Of a stretch of DNA of 64,000 nucleotides, positions 11,177-22,862 are shown piece after piece. Position 1 is the first letter of the stretch; every line of letters starts with the position of its first letter. Under the pieces are notes generated by a model. The model was not told the DNA's origin, searched no databases, and saw only the letters and a program-made list of their open reading frames with translations. Position numbers and translations under genes: made by a program. This DNA comes from Mixophyes australis (Eukaryota; Chordata; Amphibia; Anura; Limnodynastidae), in NCBI GenBank assembly GCA_036250195.1, contig JAVHZZ010000006.1:167482424-167546423 (forward strand), given 5' to 3'.

Positions 11177-11769
11177 GTATAAAGTAGTATAAGAAGCTGT
11201 GTCATTTGCGTGTCAGTTTTCATATTTGAATTACATTGCTTCATGTTCCACATCTGCTTACAGACAGGGCTGCCAAGAGGAATTCAGGGCCCCGGTACAA
11301 AAAATTCATGGGGCCCCCCATATAATCGAGCATGCAAAAAAAATTTGCAAGGCGGCGCTAAATTTTTCGGCAGTGTGGTCATGCCATTGGGGGCGTGGAA
11401 AATGTGCCATTGGGGCGTGGCTAACATCAAAATCACTAGGCTCTCAATGTGCTGGAGCATCACATATGTCCAAGCACTCCTGACTTTCAGGACATCTAGC
11501 ACCACAGTGTAGTATACAAAGAATGCAGTGTGTACACAAACAGTTCAGTCTTGGCCTGCACCTTACATTGGGCACAACACTCACCAAAAATTGGTATTGT
11601 CCCTACTAGAATCACAACATTTCACACACTGTGCTGCTCTCTCCTACCTGTTCTTCTCACTTTCTCCACCTGTGGCTGCTGGTTTCTTTAGTTGTGTCTT
11701 GTCCGGATCCTGCAATGTTGAAGGGCCTATTTGGAAAAAAAATAATGGCTACATTTAGAAAATTACAGC

Positions 11770-12075
11770 CAGCTCTGGCGTTAAATCAATAGCACCCATG
11801 ATTAATAATTAGGCCTTCCTCCAGCCCCAACATTAAAATAATAGTATTCACATTTAATAAATAAACCTATTCCCTTCTTGCAAACAGCAATACCTATTTC
11901 CCGCAATCATCACTGCCATTAAATAACTCATAGTCACATTTAATAAATAGACCTCATTCTCCCTAAACTCACCCCCATATTCAATAGCCCCCAAACCACC
12001 CCATCTTAAATTAATAGTCCCCACTATTAAATTGCCTCACCATCACCCTACAAACAAAATAGCATCAATTAATTA
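11770..12075. repeat. diverged ~60-bp tandem array inside E
   Basis: Units of the type CCAACATTAAATTAATAGCAC...TTTAATAATTAGGCCTTC recur about five times with heavy drift. The same unit is found at 54475-54885, so the array belongs to a mobile family rather than to this locus. Confidence 0.55.
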
Positions 12076-12189
12076 GCCACCACCTACCTCACACACACTA
12101 CATTACAACAAGCCCCCTGTGCCATCACACACACAATACTGTGTCCCTTCATCACTACACTGTGCCCCCTTATGCTCACACTGCGCCCT

Positions 12190-12812
12190 CCATGCTGCTT
12201 TCCCTCCTTCTTTTTTACTCTGTGCCTCTCTCCCCCTTTTTTTTTTACTCTCAGCCTCTCTGCCCCTTCTTTTTTACTCTGTGCCTCTCCCCTTTTTTTT
12301 AAATCAGTGCTTCTCTCCCCCCCTTTTTTTCCCCCTTCTCTCCCCAGGGCCCTCTTAACAACTTCTTGGGCCCCTGGGCACAGCAGTGCACCGGGGCCCC
12401 TATATACACACACATATATATATATATATATATAAAAAACAAAAACATTATATATATGGGCCCTGGAGCCCAGGGGGGTACATGTCGGGCATGTCGGGCA
12501 TGATGACGTCACGCCCGACATCCATTGCGGAGCGCGACGGTGGAGGAGACCATGGAGGGAGCTGGATCGCCAGCTAACCGCAAGGTAAGTATTGTCCTTT
12601 TTTTTTTTTCCAGGTTTTTTTTTTTTTGCTGCCTCCGACGGGCTCCCCTGGGCTGCAGGGCCCCCGGGCACCTGCCCATTGTGCCCAATGGGAAAGACGC
12701 TCTCCCCCTTTTTTTTTTATAAGTGCTTCTCTCTCCTTTTTTTTTTTTTTATAACTGCTTCTCTCCCCCTTTTTTTTTTATTTCAGCCTCTCTCCCCCAT
12801 TTTTTAACTCCC
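12190..12812. repeat. C/T-rich tandem runs in E, split by the nested insertion
   Basis: On both sides of 12346-12699 there are repeats of about 30-38 bp: CTGTGCCTCTCTCCCC followed by 8-12 T and ACT or ATAA. The minus strand is therefore almost pure purine over long stretches, and the lysine/glycine-rich frame on that strand is a by-product. Confidence 0.7.
12346..12699. mobile_element. probable nested insertion within E
   Basis: The segment begins AGGGCCCTCTTAACAAC and ends ...CCCAATGGGAAAGACG. It is bracketed by CTCTCCCC on both sides (12338-12345 and 12700-12707), and the C/T-rich repeat that stops at its left resumes at its right. The flanks are low in complexity, so the duplication could be chance. 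It carries an AT microsatellite (about 12414-12434) and one CRE-bearing module. Confidence 0.4.
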
Positions 12813-13262
12813 TCTTCTTTATAGTACTGTCCCTTTCTGTTTTCCTCCCCTTGCCTCTCCGTTTCTTTCCTTACCTTCTGTCAGCTTCTTTCTTTTCTTC
12901 TCTTCTCTTCTGTCTTCTCTTCTTTCTTCTAGCTTGGTCTTGTCCGGCGCTCTTCACTGACTGACGGGCGTGACTTGATGACATCACGCCCGACAGTCAG
13001 TGTGAATAGTGCAGAGAAGAGAGGAAGGACGCGGTGCCGCGACCACGTGAGTATTATTTTTTTTTTTTTTTTTGTTCCAGCTCCCCCCATCAAGGATCTT
13101 GCTGGACTGACCCCCCCCCCTTCCCCCCAGCAGGAAAAAAGAAAAATGTAAACATAAAAAAACGCAAGCTGGAAAAAAAAAAAGAAAAATTAAAAAATTT
13201 GCAGCGAGGGCCCGGGTAAAATGTACCCGCTCCCCCTCCCTCTCGGCGGCCCTGCTTACAGA

Positions 13263-14576
13263 CCAATTATATGACCCTTCACCTGCACAAAAACTCCCAT
13301 TGAAATATAGACATTAAACATTCTCTGGGAACTGTATAAATCCAGCCTCTTTGCCCTTACTATTATAGCGCTGACAACCTGTTTGAAAGACTAAGGGATG
13401 TCTTGCAACATGGATTATCCTGCTTGAACTCTCCTGAGGATATGTCATTTCTGATAACATCACCAATATTATGAAAGCATTACAGCGGGGAGAATTCCAT
13501 CACATTACCTGTTTTGCTCACACAATCAACTTGGTGCTACAGAGCTTTTTAAAAAATGACAGTGACATGAAGGACATGCTGTCTGTGTCACAAAATAATT
13601 TGGGTCATTTTCGAGCATTCTGCAACAGCATGTAGGAGATTTCAGCAGCTGCAAGAAGAATAGAATTTGACGGGGAATGTACTTTAGTCCAGAGCAGTGG
13701 AGAATACTTTCCGTGTTGTGCAGGCGCTGAAACCACTCTTAAGTAGTCACCTATGAAGTGAGTTCAGACACTGTTAGCTTGAGTCAAGTGATTCCCCTAA
13801 TCAGACTTTTGGAAAAGCAGCTAGAGAAATTGAAGGAGGAGATGAAACAAAGCAATTCCGCTAATTATGTAGGACTTGTAGATCAAGTACTTTATTCGCT
13901 TTGCCAGGATCCGAGAGTTATCAACATCTTGAAATCGGATCACTATATTTTGGCAACTGTGCATGATCCTAGGTTTAAGAGCAATGTCTTGTCTTTCTCT
14001 CTAACTGACCCAGATCTCAAGAGATGCAATGAGCTCCTGGTCAGCAAGCTGACAGCTCAAGTGGTACATGACACGACTACATCTCCTTCCTCAGTTTCTC
14101 TGGCAACTGCTTCTAGGAAAAAGCTTAGCTTTCCCAAGACACCCAGTGGTGATGCAGATGAGTCAGCACAGCTTTTTAACATTTGGGGCTAGATTTACTA
14201 AGCTGCGGGTTTGAAAAAGTGGGGATGTTGCCTATAGCAACCAATCAGATTCTAGCTTTCATTTATTTAGTACCTTCTACAAAATGACAGCCAGAATCTG
14301 ATTGGTTGCTATAGGCAACATCCCCACTTTTTCGACCCCGCAGCTTGGTAAATCTAGCCCTTGGTCTTGTCTAAAAGAATTGCCCAAAAATCGTGACAGC
14401 TCTGTCGTAAAATGAACTACAAATTCCACGAGGCAGGCCGTTACCGGCAATTACATCAAAGTAAAGAGACTTTTGTAATGATGAATTCCAGCGGGGATGA
14501 ATTAGTATTGTATGAGGATGATGTACACACTGATGAGGGTGAGGATGATGGTGAAGATGATGACAGTGTAGATTGA
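13263..14576 (+). pseudogene. hAT transposase pseudogene (element D)
   Basis: Homology to the C transposase starts at the ATTATATGACCC region and runs through the second catalytic aspartate segment (TCTGATAACATCACC at about 13449) and the CFAHTINLV motif (about 13510-13537). A clean frame at 13758-14192 then matches the helical insertion domain (SQVIPLIRLLEKQLEK). The MITE at 14186-14360 follows. Beyond it only the extreme C-terminus remains (MNYKFHE-like, then the acidic tail to TGA at 14576). The segment with the catalytic glutamate and most of the dimerisation region is missing. Frameshifts and the 2-kb insertion E add to the damage. Confidence 0.85.
14186..14360. mobile_element. palindromic MITE, copy 2, in hAT D
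   Basis: The ends are GGGCTAGATTTACTAAGC and the complement of GGGCTAGATTTACCAAGC, with TTG on each side (14183-14185, 14361-14363). The core CAACCAATCAG and CTGATTGGTTG is intact. It interrupts the transposase remnant just after FNIW. Confidence 0.8.
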
Positions 14577-15468
14577 AGGTGTTGGGATCTAGCTGAGAGA
14601 AGGGAGCTAGCTGATGCTGGTATGCTTGTTAATTTTTTGGGTAGAATGACATGTTGGTAATTTTATGTTTTTCTACAGTAAACCTCCACCTTTATTAGAG
14701 AAGTGTTTTTTTCTTTAAAAAGGTAAAAGCTTTTTTATTACATTTTTGTTTCCCTGACTTAAAACCACTACGCACTTGAACATAGGCTTTAGCTGATGAC
14801 GTAGAGGGATTAGTATAATCATGACTGGTGCCAGCAGCTTCTTATTGCTCCTGGTCTTCTGTGGACTGATGTGAATCCATATCGATGGCACAGAGCAATA
14901 AGACTGGAGAGTGAAAAGAACAATGTTACTGGAGAGTGACAAGAACACTGCCACCCCTCCTGTTTCTGTATGAGCAATGGCACAGAGCAGTGTCACTGGA
15001 GACTTATAAGAACACTACCACCCCTTCTGTTTCTGTATGAGCAATGGCACAGAACAATGTCACTAGAGACTTATAAGAATACAACCACCCCTCCTGTTTT
15101 TTTTATAAGTAATTATAGAGGAGAGGAGACTGATAAGAAGAACACTGCCTTCCCTCCTGTTTCAGTGTGAGCTATGGCACATTACAATGTCACTGGAGAC
15201 TGCCAAAACACAACCACCCCTCCTCTTTCTTTTTTTAGCTATGATAGTGGCCAACTACACTGGAGACTGCCAAGAACGCTGCTACTCCTTCTGTCTGTCT
15301 ATGAAATGGCACCAGATCTCAGTGGAGGGCGGTACTTATAGAATCCAAAACTCGTGAGATCCAATGACGCAGCAATGATGTTTTGCCTTGTTTTCAGTTC
15401 CGAGGGCGCGCGATAGTACCGAGCTGGCTCGGCTTGGTACTCAGATCTGCTAAGTCCGAGCATCTCTA

Positions 15469-18400
15469 GTTTTCCCCTTTCATGACCAACCTATTTTGTA
15501 TATTTTTGGGTGTGTTGAGAGTTAATTTTTTCTCAGTTTACCAATAACAATTTTATATAGCTTTTCTTGGGAGATTTGTTTTCTTTTGGTAGTATAATGG
15601 TATAATACATTTTTATTTTAAGTCTATTAATAGGGAAAAAGGTAAATTAGGCAAAAGATTCACTTTTTCTAAATTAAGTTTTTTGTAACCTTAAAACGTC
15701 AAGTGCAACTTTAGCTAAAGATAAATTCTGATAGCTCCCCTCAATATATTGTTTTACATGGTAATGGGGCTCATATACAGTTATTATTATTATTTATCTT
15801 TTATTTGTAAGGCACCACAAAGGTCTCAGCACCACACATAGAGCTTGGCGAGACAGTACAGTTAGAGCATGTATATCTCCTATGCAAATTTTGTGGCATC
15901 TTACACTTAGGACGCCTTACACTTGGAGAGGCAGAAGAGAAATGGGATGGGCAAGAATAGGCCACTTACACTGAGGTAGACCTGGGCACAGACGCATATA
16001 CAGGTGGTGTATTTCTTTGCAGGTGCTGGAGAACTGCTGCAAGGAGAAGCAATGAAGCAATGATGATGGTGATTGCAATGATGATGGTGATTGGCTGATT
16101 GCAGATTGTTCCCTTTAGCTCACAGTACTTAATTAATAGTATAGCTGCTATAGTATATAAATTTGCGGCTGACTAGTCACATTGCTAAATTGATATTTGC
16201 ATTTGGACTGTAGCAGGAAAAAAGATTCCCATTTGATTTTTAAAGGAGAAAAAACAGTTGTTTGTATTTAATTAAACTGAATTTGTATTTGTACTTCGTA
16301 TTTAAACATATTTTATATGGTAAATGCGACTTTCGCATTTATAAATAACAATGTCAAGACGCTATTCTCACTTCTATATATGACACTTAGTTACATTATA
16401 ATATTGTGTACAAATAGGGTAATGCAGCTTGACAGTGTCAGTAGCAATCTTGCATCTCTACACTATCTCTTTGTTTTCTCTATGCTATCATGGAGCATAT
16501 GTATACACACTTATTACTCCTGATGTAATCCTAACGCATATGCTAGTGATATACCGCTGGCCGTATCGTAAGTATACTTGCTAACATTTTGAGTTTCCCC
16601 ATCCTGGCTCAGCGTGCAGAGGTCATGGCCACACAAATTGCATAATCAAGCCATGATGACATGAATCGCTGTCAATTGCGTCATTAAGACCCATGGCTCT
16701 CAGCTATTACTGTTGTCTTTATTCAATGGAAGGACACATAGGGACTTTAAAGTTGTGTTGGACTGACCAAAATAGAAATATTTGAGATTTGCGTGAATAG
16801 GATTACACATTATCTCATATAATTCCCTATATGTTTTTATAGGGAATTATTTTTATTTTAATAAAATAGGTATTTTTATTGAATATTTATTGTTACTATT
16901 TATAATCTACAGGCAGATTTTGGACACCTCTTAGATAGTTTTTTAATTTTTGTTAGTAATATAAGATGAACATGGTAACTTATTTTTGGGGCAACACAAC
17001 CATGTCTATTGATCTGTCTTTCATCTTTGAGTGCCTGACCTTTGTTTCTTGGTTTTCTATTTGTGAAAGTCACTGGCTTTATTCCAGACAGTGGTTGAAA
17101 CAAACGCCCAAGATGTCAAATCAGCTGCAACACTGTTATATAACTTCCCCGACACAAAGGCATGGAATGTATTGGCACATGTTTGGTAGAACTCTAAGCG
17201 TAATCACACAGAGGTCACTGGATGTAACAAAAGGCAAAGAAGAGTTTCCAAAGGATCAATGTGTGTTTTAATACCTTACATAATAGTATAAAACATTGCA
17301 CTTACAATCATGCGCCAATAAAATTGCCTTGAAGCTGTCTCTCTGACATGCCACTAATTTCAAAACAGGGGTCAACCTAGAGTAACCATGTCAATCAGCT
17401 ATGCATTTCAGGCTGTTTGGGACTTTGAAATGTCCTGTCCTGAACAGTTGTCTATGGTTGGACTTATTAGTTCAAATCACATCAATAGTAACCCAACCAT
17501 TGTCAAGCTTAGTCTGTGCAAACAAGTTTGCTTGAGTCCCTAGAGCTGTCACTCACTCACTTTGGGGACTATCTGTCTCCACCATTCCTGGTTTTCCCAT
17601 TAGACCCATTTGCAGAACACACCTGGTAGATCTTGCTGATTAAGGCAGCATTGTTTTTCCTATCAACTGACACTTCCTCCTCACATTAGTAAACTCCTCT
17701 ACTATTGGATTGCAACTCACTCTTAACTCACACCCAACTGTTACGATCAAACACATAATCACAATCTCTATCTCACTCTCATACTTGTCTTGACGTATAT
17801 TGGCTCTGCGTTTCTACTTTGTTTTTCCTTTCTCTCTCTGACACTTTCGCATTCTCTGGAACTTCTCTCTTTCCTATTTCTCCTAATCAGTTGTATTATC
17901 TTCTAGTCTAGCACTACTCAGCATCATGCACAGTTCTCTAAGAGGGGGGGATGATTGGACCCCCACACCTAGAGAGGGCTGGTCCAATGATGAACAGCAC
18001 TGGGCCTCTACTAGTACCACTGACCAGTGGGTACCAGTGTAATAATGTTTAAATATAGTGCCCACTTTTGTGGCTCTACAAAGTGCCAGCATGCACTAGT
18101 GCATACTAGTTGAACGAATAAAAAACTCCATATGTAACGCGTATCCAAAAAAAGACGTATTTCTGTGTATGCTGAGCTGCATATATCCTTAGATATGTAT
18201 AGATATTAGATATGTGCAACTCGGCCTACTCTGTTAAATGCATCTACTGTGTGAAGCTTTGTTTAATGCACATCACACGTATCATATCCTGCAATAAAAG
18301 TTATTTTTAATTATGGTTTCCCTTGAAAAAACAATGCACTAAGCATTTGCCGTAATTGGCAGTGAACCTACACAGCTGTTATTCAATGTATGGCAGTATG

Positions 18401-20706
18401 ATTGGGTTTAATGTTTCCATTTCTTACTGGAAGTTGACATATTAGGTTTTATGTATCTCCACTAAAGAACATGTATATTGATAAAAAATAACCATTTGTA
18501 GCACATTTGTACTGATGCAGCAATAAACATCCCATCTCCTTTGAAGTGACTGTCCCTATTTTGGAACCATAATCTTCTTGTCACTCTCCATTTTCCAAAG
18601 CATCCCGCTTCGGCAGTGACATGTATGGACAATAGAGAAGATTCCATCCAAACCATAAAATGTAGTTATGTTAGAATTCAGAAAGCACTTGCTGTGTGCT
18701 CTGGTGTTTACCACCTTGGGTCTCCTGGGACCTCCTGTGGTCCATTGATGCCCTCGGTAGTCCACTGTTTACTGCTTCACTGTTTCAAACAGGTAACAAT
18801 GTTGTCAAATTGGAAATTTATGGGCAAGGATGTGTTGACAACACTGCTGTGTGGTTGGAAGAAATCCATCTTAATAGGAGAGCCAAGTACATTGTTGGAT
18901 TATTGGGGTCACAACCTACTGTGGGCATGAATTCTGTATTCAACATAGCTTGTTGAACACCAACCAAAACGGAATTTTATGTTTTGATTAGATATGTATT
19001 TTAGTTAGCTCCAGTGGTTTATTTGTGAATTGTGGCATTTTTAGTTCTGAATAGTAAGTTTTTGCTGGAAAAATGAATAATTCTTGTTAAGTAACAAAAT
19101 GATCAATGTAATCTTTTTCAACAAAGGGCATGGCACTGGATCTTATCATGCAAATAAATTTCCATAGAATTTTAGTTTCTACGTGACTTGTTCAGACAGC
19201 TTCCATCTAACATACTTGAAAAGTTTATATTTGAACTTTGTTTGGCTGTTAGCCCCGGATACTCAAAAAAACAGAAAAATTTGGCAAATATAGTCACTAT
19301 CCTAAACTGCACAAACTAAGCCCAGATCATCTAGACCATGCCCACTTCCAGAGAAAGCATTCTACTTTTATTTATCAACTCCCTTCTGGACTTGGCCCAT
19401 AACAATAGTTTTGCTCTGATATATAGGATTGTAATCATCGGCTTGGGTGGGTTTCTCCCAAACCACAGGATTCCTGGTGATGAGTGAATAAGCAGCTGAT
19501 CATTTAGTAGAGCGGTCTGCAAAATTGGGCTGATCATTTTCTTTTTGGGGGTGTGGGTCAAAAAAGTGCATTTTTAATAGTATTTGAAAAAACTAGTGTT
19601 GTTACAAAACTCTTATTCATTTTACACCTTTTGCACGTCTGCACAGAGTAATTTGTCCACTGTGAAATTCCGAAATTCATAAAAAAAACCTCAGAATTTG
19701 CAGTACCCTGTCAATCATCTACAGTCTGCGACATAGGATGTAGCGGTTCTGCACTATGGGGCAAGGAGCGATCAAGGCGAAAATTGGGTAGTTCTTTCCT
19801 TCATATAAGTATCTAGGCTTATATATGTAACAGTTCTTTTTACGAGCAGTTACTGAATCTGCCTCCTAGTGAGAGAGCCACACACACACATGGATGACAT
19901 AAATAGTGTGTATGAACCTCTGAACTTACATTCACAAAACTTTATTAGATGTTTCATTTCATTTGGTTTATTTGTGTCTTTGGAAAAAAAAAGCAGCAGA
20001 CTTGGCTTTCAGCTGTCACATTCTCTTGCAGCTCTGATAAACCATTGCTATGCATTTCCATATATAGTCAGGGAGTATGTGCTGACTGCAGAGATCCCAG
20101 TACGTCACTTATACCATACACCAGAATCCCTTGAGGAGTCATTCCCGGCTGGTGAAATGTAGATTTGAAATGCTAAGCAAAAGGAGACATAAAAAACTTG
20201 GCTTGAGCAATGTGTGAGGCAGAACATGACACGAAAGTCATCTGAGTGTTAAGCAGTTTAAATCTCAGACAGTCAGGGACTCTGTTATTTCAGGACCAGT
20301 GTCAGTGGAGATTGAAATTGTTTTCTGCCAGGGACCTGCCTTGTGCTTGCAGAATTGTATATGCAGAGCATATTATAATACAAACATTCAGGGAATGACG
20401 TATCCAAACAATATATGTGCAGTAAACATAACTGATATTATGTGTATAAACTTGTGATTAGAAGCAGGATTTTCCTTTACTTTGTTATGTCTGTAAGACA
20501 ACATGAAAGAATTGAGACGGCTTTATGCAAACATTTTTTTTAAAGAAACTTGTGTTTTGAAAGGAGTTCCTAAGAAATAGAGAGAAGAGAAGTTGTGAAA
20601 AATTTGGCGCAAATTGAATTCCTCAGCAGGACCTTTTGTAGTGGTGTGAAGTTCTGTTCCACATTTGCTTCACTATGCCATTTTGCACTGTATTTGTAAA
20701 TGATCA
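15469..20706. other. unassigned DNA with weak repeat traces
   Basis: No host gene is recognised. A minus-strand LINE tail is annotated separately at 15780-15825. Sequence from 16574 (TACTTGCTAACATTTTGAG) may be an old CATACTTGCC MITE. The plus-strand frame at 18696-18956 has a tidy C-terminal stretch (KYIVGLLGSQPTVGMNSV) that looks coding-like, but I cannot assign it to any family. Confidence 0.4.
15780..15825 (-). mobile_element. LINE-like 3' terminus with TTA repeat
   Basis: Read on the minus strand, CTTTGTGGTGCCTTACA (15809-15825) runs into AATAAAAG and TAA repeats. The same GTGGTGCCTTACA block terminates the LINE-like sequence at 26132-26643. Confidence 0.5.
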
Positions 20707-20830
20707 CATACTTGCCAACTTTTGGAAACGTAATTCCGGGAGATCCTGGACAGGGGGGCGTGGTTGGAGGGTGGGAGGGGCAGTGCGCAGCGAAGCGCGT
20801 CATTTTGGCCCTGCCCCCCGTGACAAAATG
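20707..20830. mobile_element. CATACTTGCC-family MITE, partial
   Basis: It begins CATACTTGCCAACTTTTGG and continues with GGGGGCGTGGTTGG and ATTTTGGCCCTGCCCC, blocks also seen in the copies at 21131, 22085 and 44581. No right end or duplication was found. Confidence 0.5.
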
Positions 20831-20972
20831 CAGTTATTAATAATTGTGCTAATTTTAACATTATGTAGTAACATATTATAAAAAAAACTTAGGTTTGAGA
20901 AAAGGCATATGTATAATGAATTCAGTTTTTTACTCTAAAAAACCTTAGCTGAACCAGAGGAAGGCAACAATG

Positions 20973-21122
20973 CAGTCCTAGTCAACCTGTGTGGATCTCC
21001 AGGTGTTGTGAAACTACAAGCGCCAGTATGCTTTGTCAGTAGATAGCCAGCTGATGGCTGGCAGGCCATGCTGGGACTTGTAGTTTCACAACACCTGGAC
21101 AGTCACAGGTTGGCCAGAACTG
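20973..21122. mobile_element. palindromic MITE with ZNF143-like arms
   Basis: The ends CAGTCCTAGTCAACCTGTG and the complement of CAGTTCTGGCCAACCTGTG form a 19-bp inverted repeat. The arms share CCAGGTGTTGTGAAACTACAAG, meeting a short centre near 21040-21055. The right arm reads CATGCTGGGACTTGTAGT (21067-21084), close to the known ZNF143/Staf site. The flanks (CAACAATG, GCATAGTG) agree at only 4 of 8 positions. Confidence 0.75.
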
Positions 21123-21130
21123 GCATAGTG

Positions 21131-21390
21131 AATACTTGCCCACTTTCCCAAATTCCAGATAGGACTCCCCGGAAAGCAGGCTATTCTCCCGCATCCTGCC
21201 CATTGCCTAGTGAAATGTGCAGGATGGGAGCCTCCATGACGTGACTCACCATGAATTGCGCCATTTTTGCCCCGCCCCCATGTCAAAATGACGCTTTTGC
21301 ATCGTTGCAATGCCAAGGGCGCTCCCCCGATACCATTTTCATATTTCACACATTTTCCATTCTCAGAACCGTAAAAAGTTGGAACGTATG
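21131..21390. mobile_element. CATACTTGCC-family MITE with 8-bp duplication
   Basis: The ends AATACTTGCCCACTTT and the complement of CATACGTTCCAACTTT are flanked by gCATAGTG (21123-21130) and tCATAGTG (21391-21398). It lies right beside the element ending at 21122; the duplicated bases directly follow that element's terminus. Confidence 0.75.
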
Positions 21391-21398
21391 TCATAGTG

Positions 21399-22084
21399 CA
21401 ATTTGCTCGAAGAGAAAAAAACTTACTTCCTTACCCCATATAATGGCAATCAGACTATTCCCTGGATCAACATACTATATGGTGTTTTAAAATAGTCTGA
21501 TGGGAAGGAATTAGTATATGTGCATGTACACACAGATCTGTACTTAGACGATCCCTGTTTGGCAGGTAATAAAATGTGACCACCCTCTATGCTGTGTATG
21601 CTATAAATGCAATCCTGATACTTGGAGTCTTCAGTATGTGCATCATGCAGCTATGCCCACTTATTGCCAACTGATGTGTTTCAATAGTAAACATCTCCCT
21701 TTTTAATTGGTCACATAAAATATAAAACTATAACTTTTTTGAAGGAATGAGTTTACTCCTGACACGCTTACATTAATAAGCTGGGTGGACACAAATAGAA
21801 CCTGCGCCATTCTTATAACTATTAGTATTTCTTTTAAACAATTTTACTCCATAAAGAACAATGGCTTTCTCCTGCATAATTGTGCCCAAAAATATCAGTT
21901 TAAATTTTAACTATGACTATTAGTAAATAATGCTGTGTGTGGTACAAAATCACATAGGGCTCTATGTTCTAACATAGAACCAGCACAGTGCTCTGTTTTT
22001 GGAGCAGAGTGGTGCTATATGTAAGCTTTTTGACATACAGAGGAGTTGAGCTAGAAACGCGCACACAAATCTCATTACAATACT
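21399..22084. other. unassigned DNA
   Basis: No gene or bounded repeat is seen. Confidence 0.5.
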
Positions 22085-22391
22085 CATACTTGCCAACTTT
22101 GGCAAGTTGGCCTCTGGGGGAAGATGGGGGTGGGGCTTGGTAAATGGCATCATTTGGCCTTGCCCATAAACAGTCATCACAATTTATAGCCTAGTACAGC
22201 AGAGGCCACGATGACACGTGAATCACATCCTAAGCCCCAACCCTGCGACTTAAGTAATGAAGTGTCCAGGAACCAGGAGGTTTCTCTGTATTCCCGGGAG
22301 TCTGAAATGTTTGCCTGCTCTCCCGGGAGTCCAGGAGGACTCCCACAAGTTCGGGAGTCTCCTGCACATTTCAGGAGAGTAGGCAACTATG
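22085..22391. mobile_element. CATACTTGCC-family MITE
   Basis: The ends CATACTTGCCAACTTTGG and the complement of CATAGTTGCCTACTCTCC form the inverted repeat. The flanks ACAATACT and ACCCTACT agree at 6 of 8 positions. Internally, CCCGGGAGTC recurs at about 22294 and 22323. It is non-coding, although frames cross it on both strands. Confidence 0.7.
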
Positions 22392-22399
22392 ACCCTACT

Positions 22400-22862
22400 T
22401 GTACAATGTGAATCTGGCCTGACTTCTCTTCTGGACATTCCCCCCAGTTGACGGCCTTGCAAAGCAACAAGTAATGCACCAACCTTTTTCTTTATATTTG
22501 CCTTAGACCCCTTTAGCCTTAGTTGCCACCATTTAAAAATAATATCCATGGAGGGACACCTTGCTGTTGAGCAGGTGCATGTCATCATGCTACCTGCGGT
22601 ACTGTCTAGATCACAGGTGCTCAACATGTGACACGTGGCTGCATTCAACCTCTTCCTGTATGCCTCAGCATATTGGCTGAAGGGCTGTGGGAGAAAATGG
22701 GGTATATAATTACTTTTTATGTATTTCTTACATCCGTCTGCCTCTACCCATTGAATGGTGCTCAATGAAACATGATGTGACTGTTGTGCTTATGGCTTCT
22801 AATTAATCGCTGGCAGTGACCAATATAAAGTTGGCAGCTCAGCCGTTGTCATATGGCGTGAG
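22400..22862. other. unassigned DNA
   Basis: No gene or repeat could be bounded. Confidence 0.45.

Larger units (their letters stand above)
11265..13254. mobile_element. hAT-like element E, non-autonomous, with exon-like modules
   Basis: The ends are CAGGGCTGCCAAGAG and the complement of CAGGGCCGCCGAGAG, flanked by a perfect 8-bp duplication CTTACAGA (11257-11264 and 13255-13262). The interior holds a diverged tandem array of about 60-bp units (11770-12075), C/T-rich runs, a probable nested insertion (12346-12699) and two copies of a module with TGACGTCA or TGACATCA, a splice-donor-like GTRAGTATT, a T-run and CCAG. No transposase is seen. The sequence to its right (from 13263) is hAT transposase remnant, so E inserted into element D. 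Confidence 0.85.
13263..15468 (+). mobile_element. hAT element D, right part, decayed
   Basis: It contains transposase remnants like element C followed by a long 3' region and ends CCGAGCATCTCTA at 15468, the hAT terminus seen in A, B and C. The subterminal inverted repeat GTACCGAGCT...CGGCTTGGTAC is at 15416-15440. The right end lacks the CAAAAC-rich tail of A and B, so D belongs to a different subfamily. No left end is identifiable. The sequence just 3' (GTTTTCCC) has no visible partner. Confidence 0.75.

Noticed and set aside
12084..12671. 195-residue minus-strand protein
   Set aside because: It is lysine/glycine/glutamate-rich translation of the pyrimidine tracts and an AT microsatellite; no domain, and it crosses a probable insertion junction.
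8631..15468. One large hAT element from the TAGAGATG end at 8631 to the CATCTCTA end at 15468
   Set aside because: An internal CATCTCTA end at 10111 is followed by GTTTATAG, an exact copy of the 8 bp before 8631; the bases after 15468 do not match. A and D are separate insertions.
18696..18956. Possible host exon
   Set aside because: It looks mildly coding-like but has no recognisable family, no clear splice signals on both sides and no supporting neighbour; left as unassigned.
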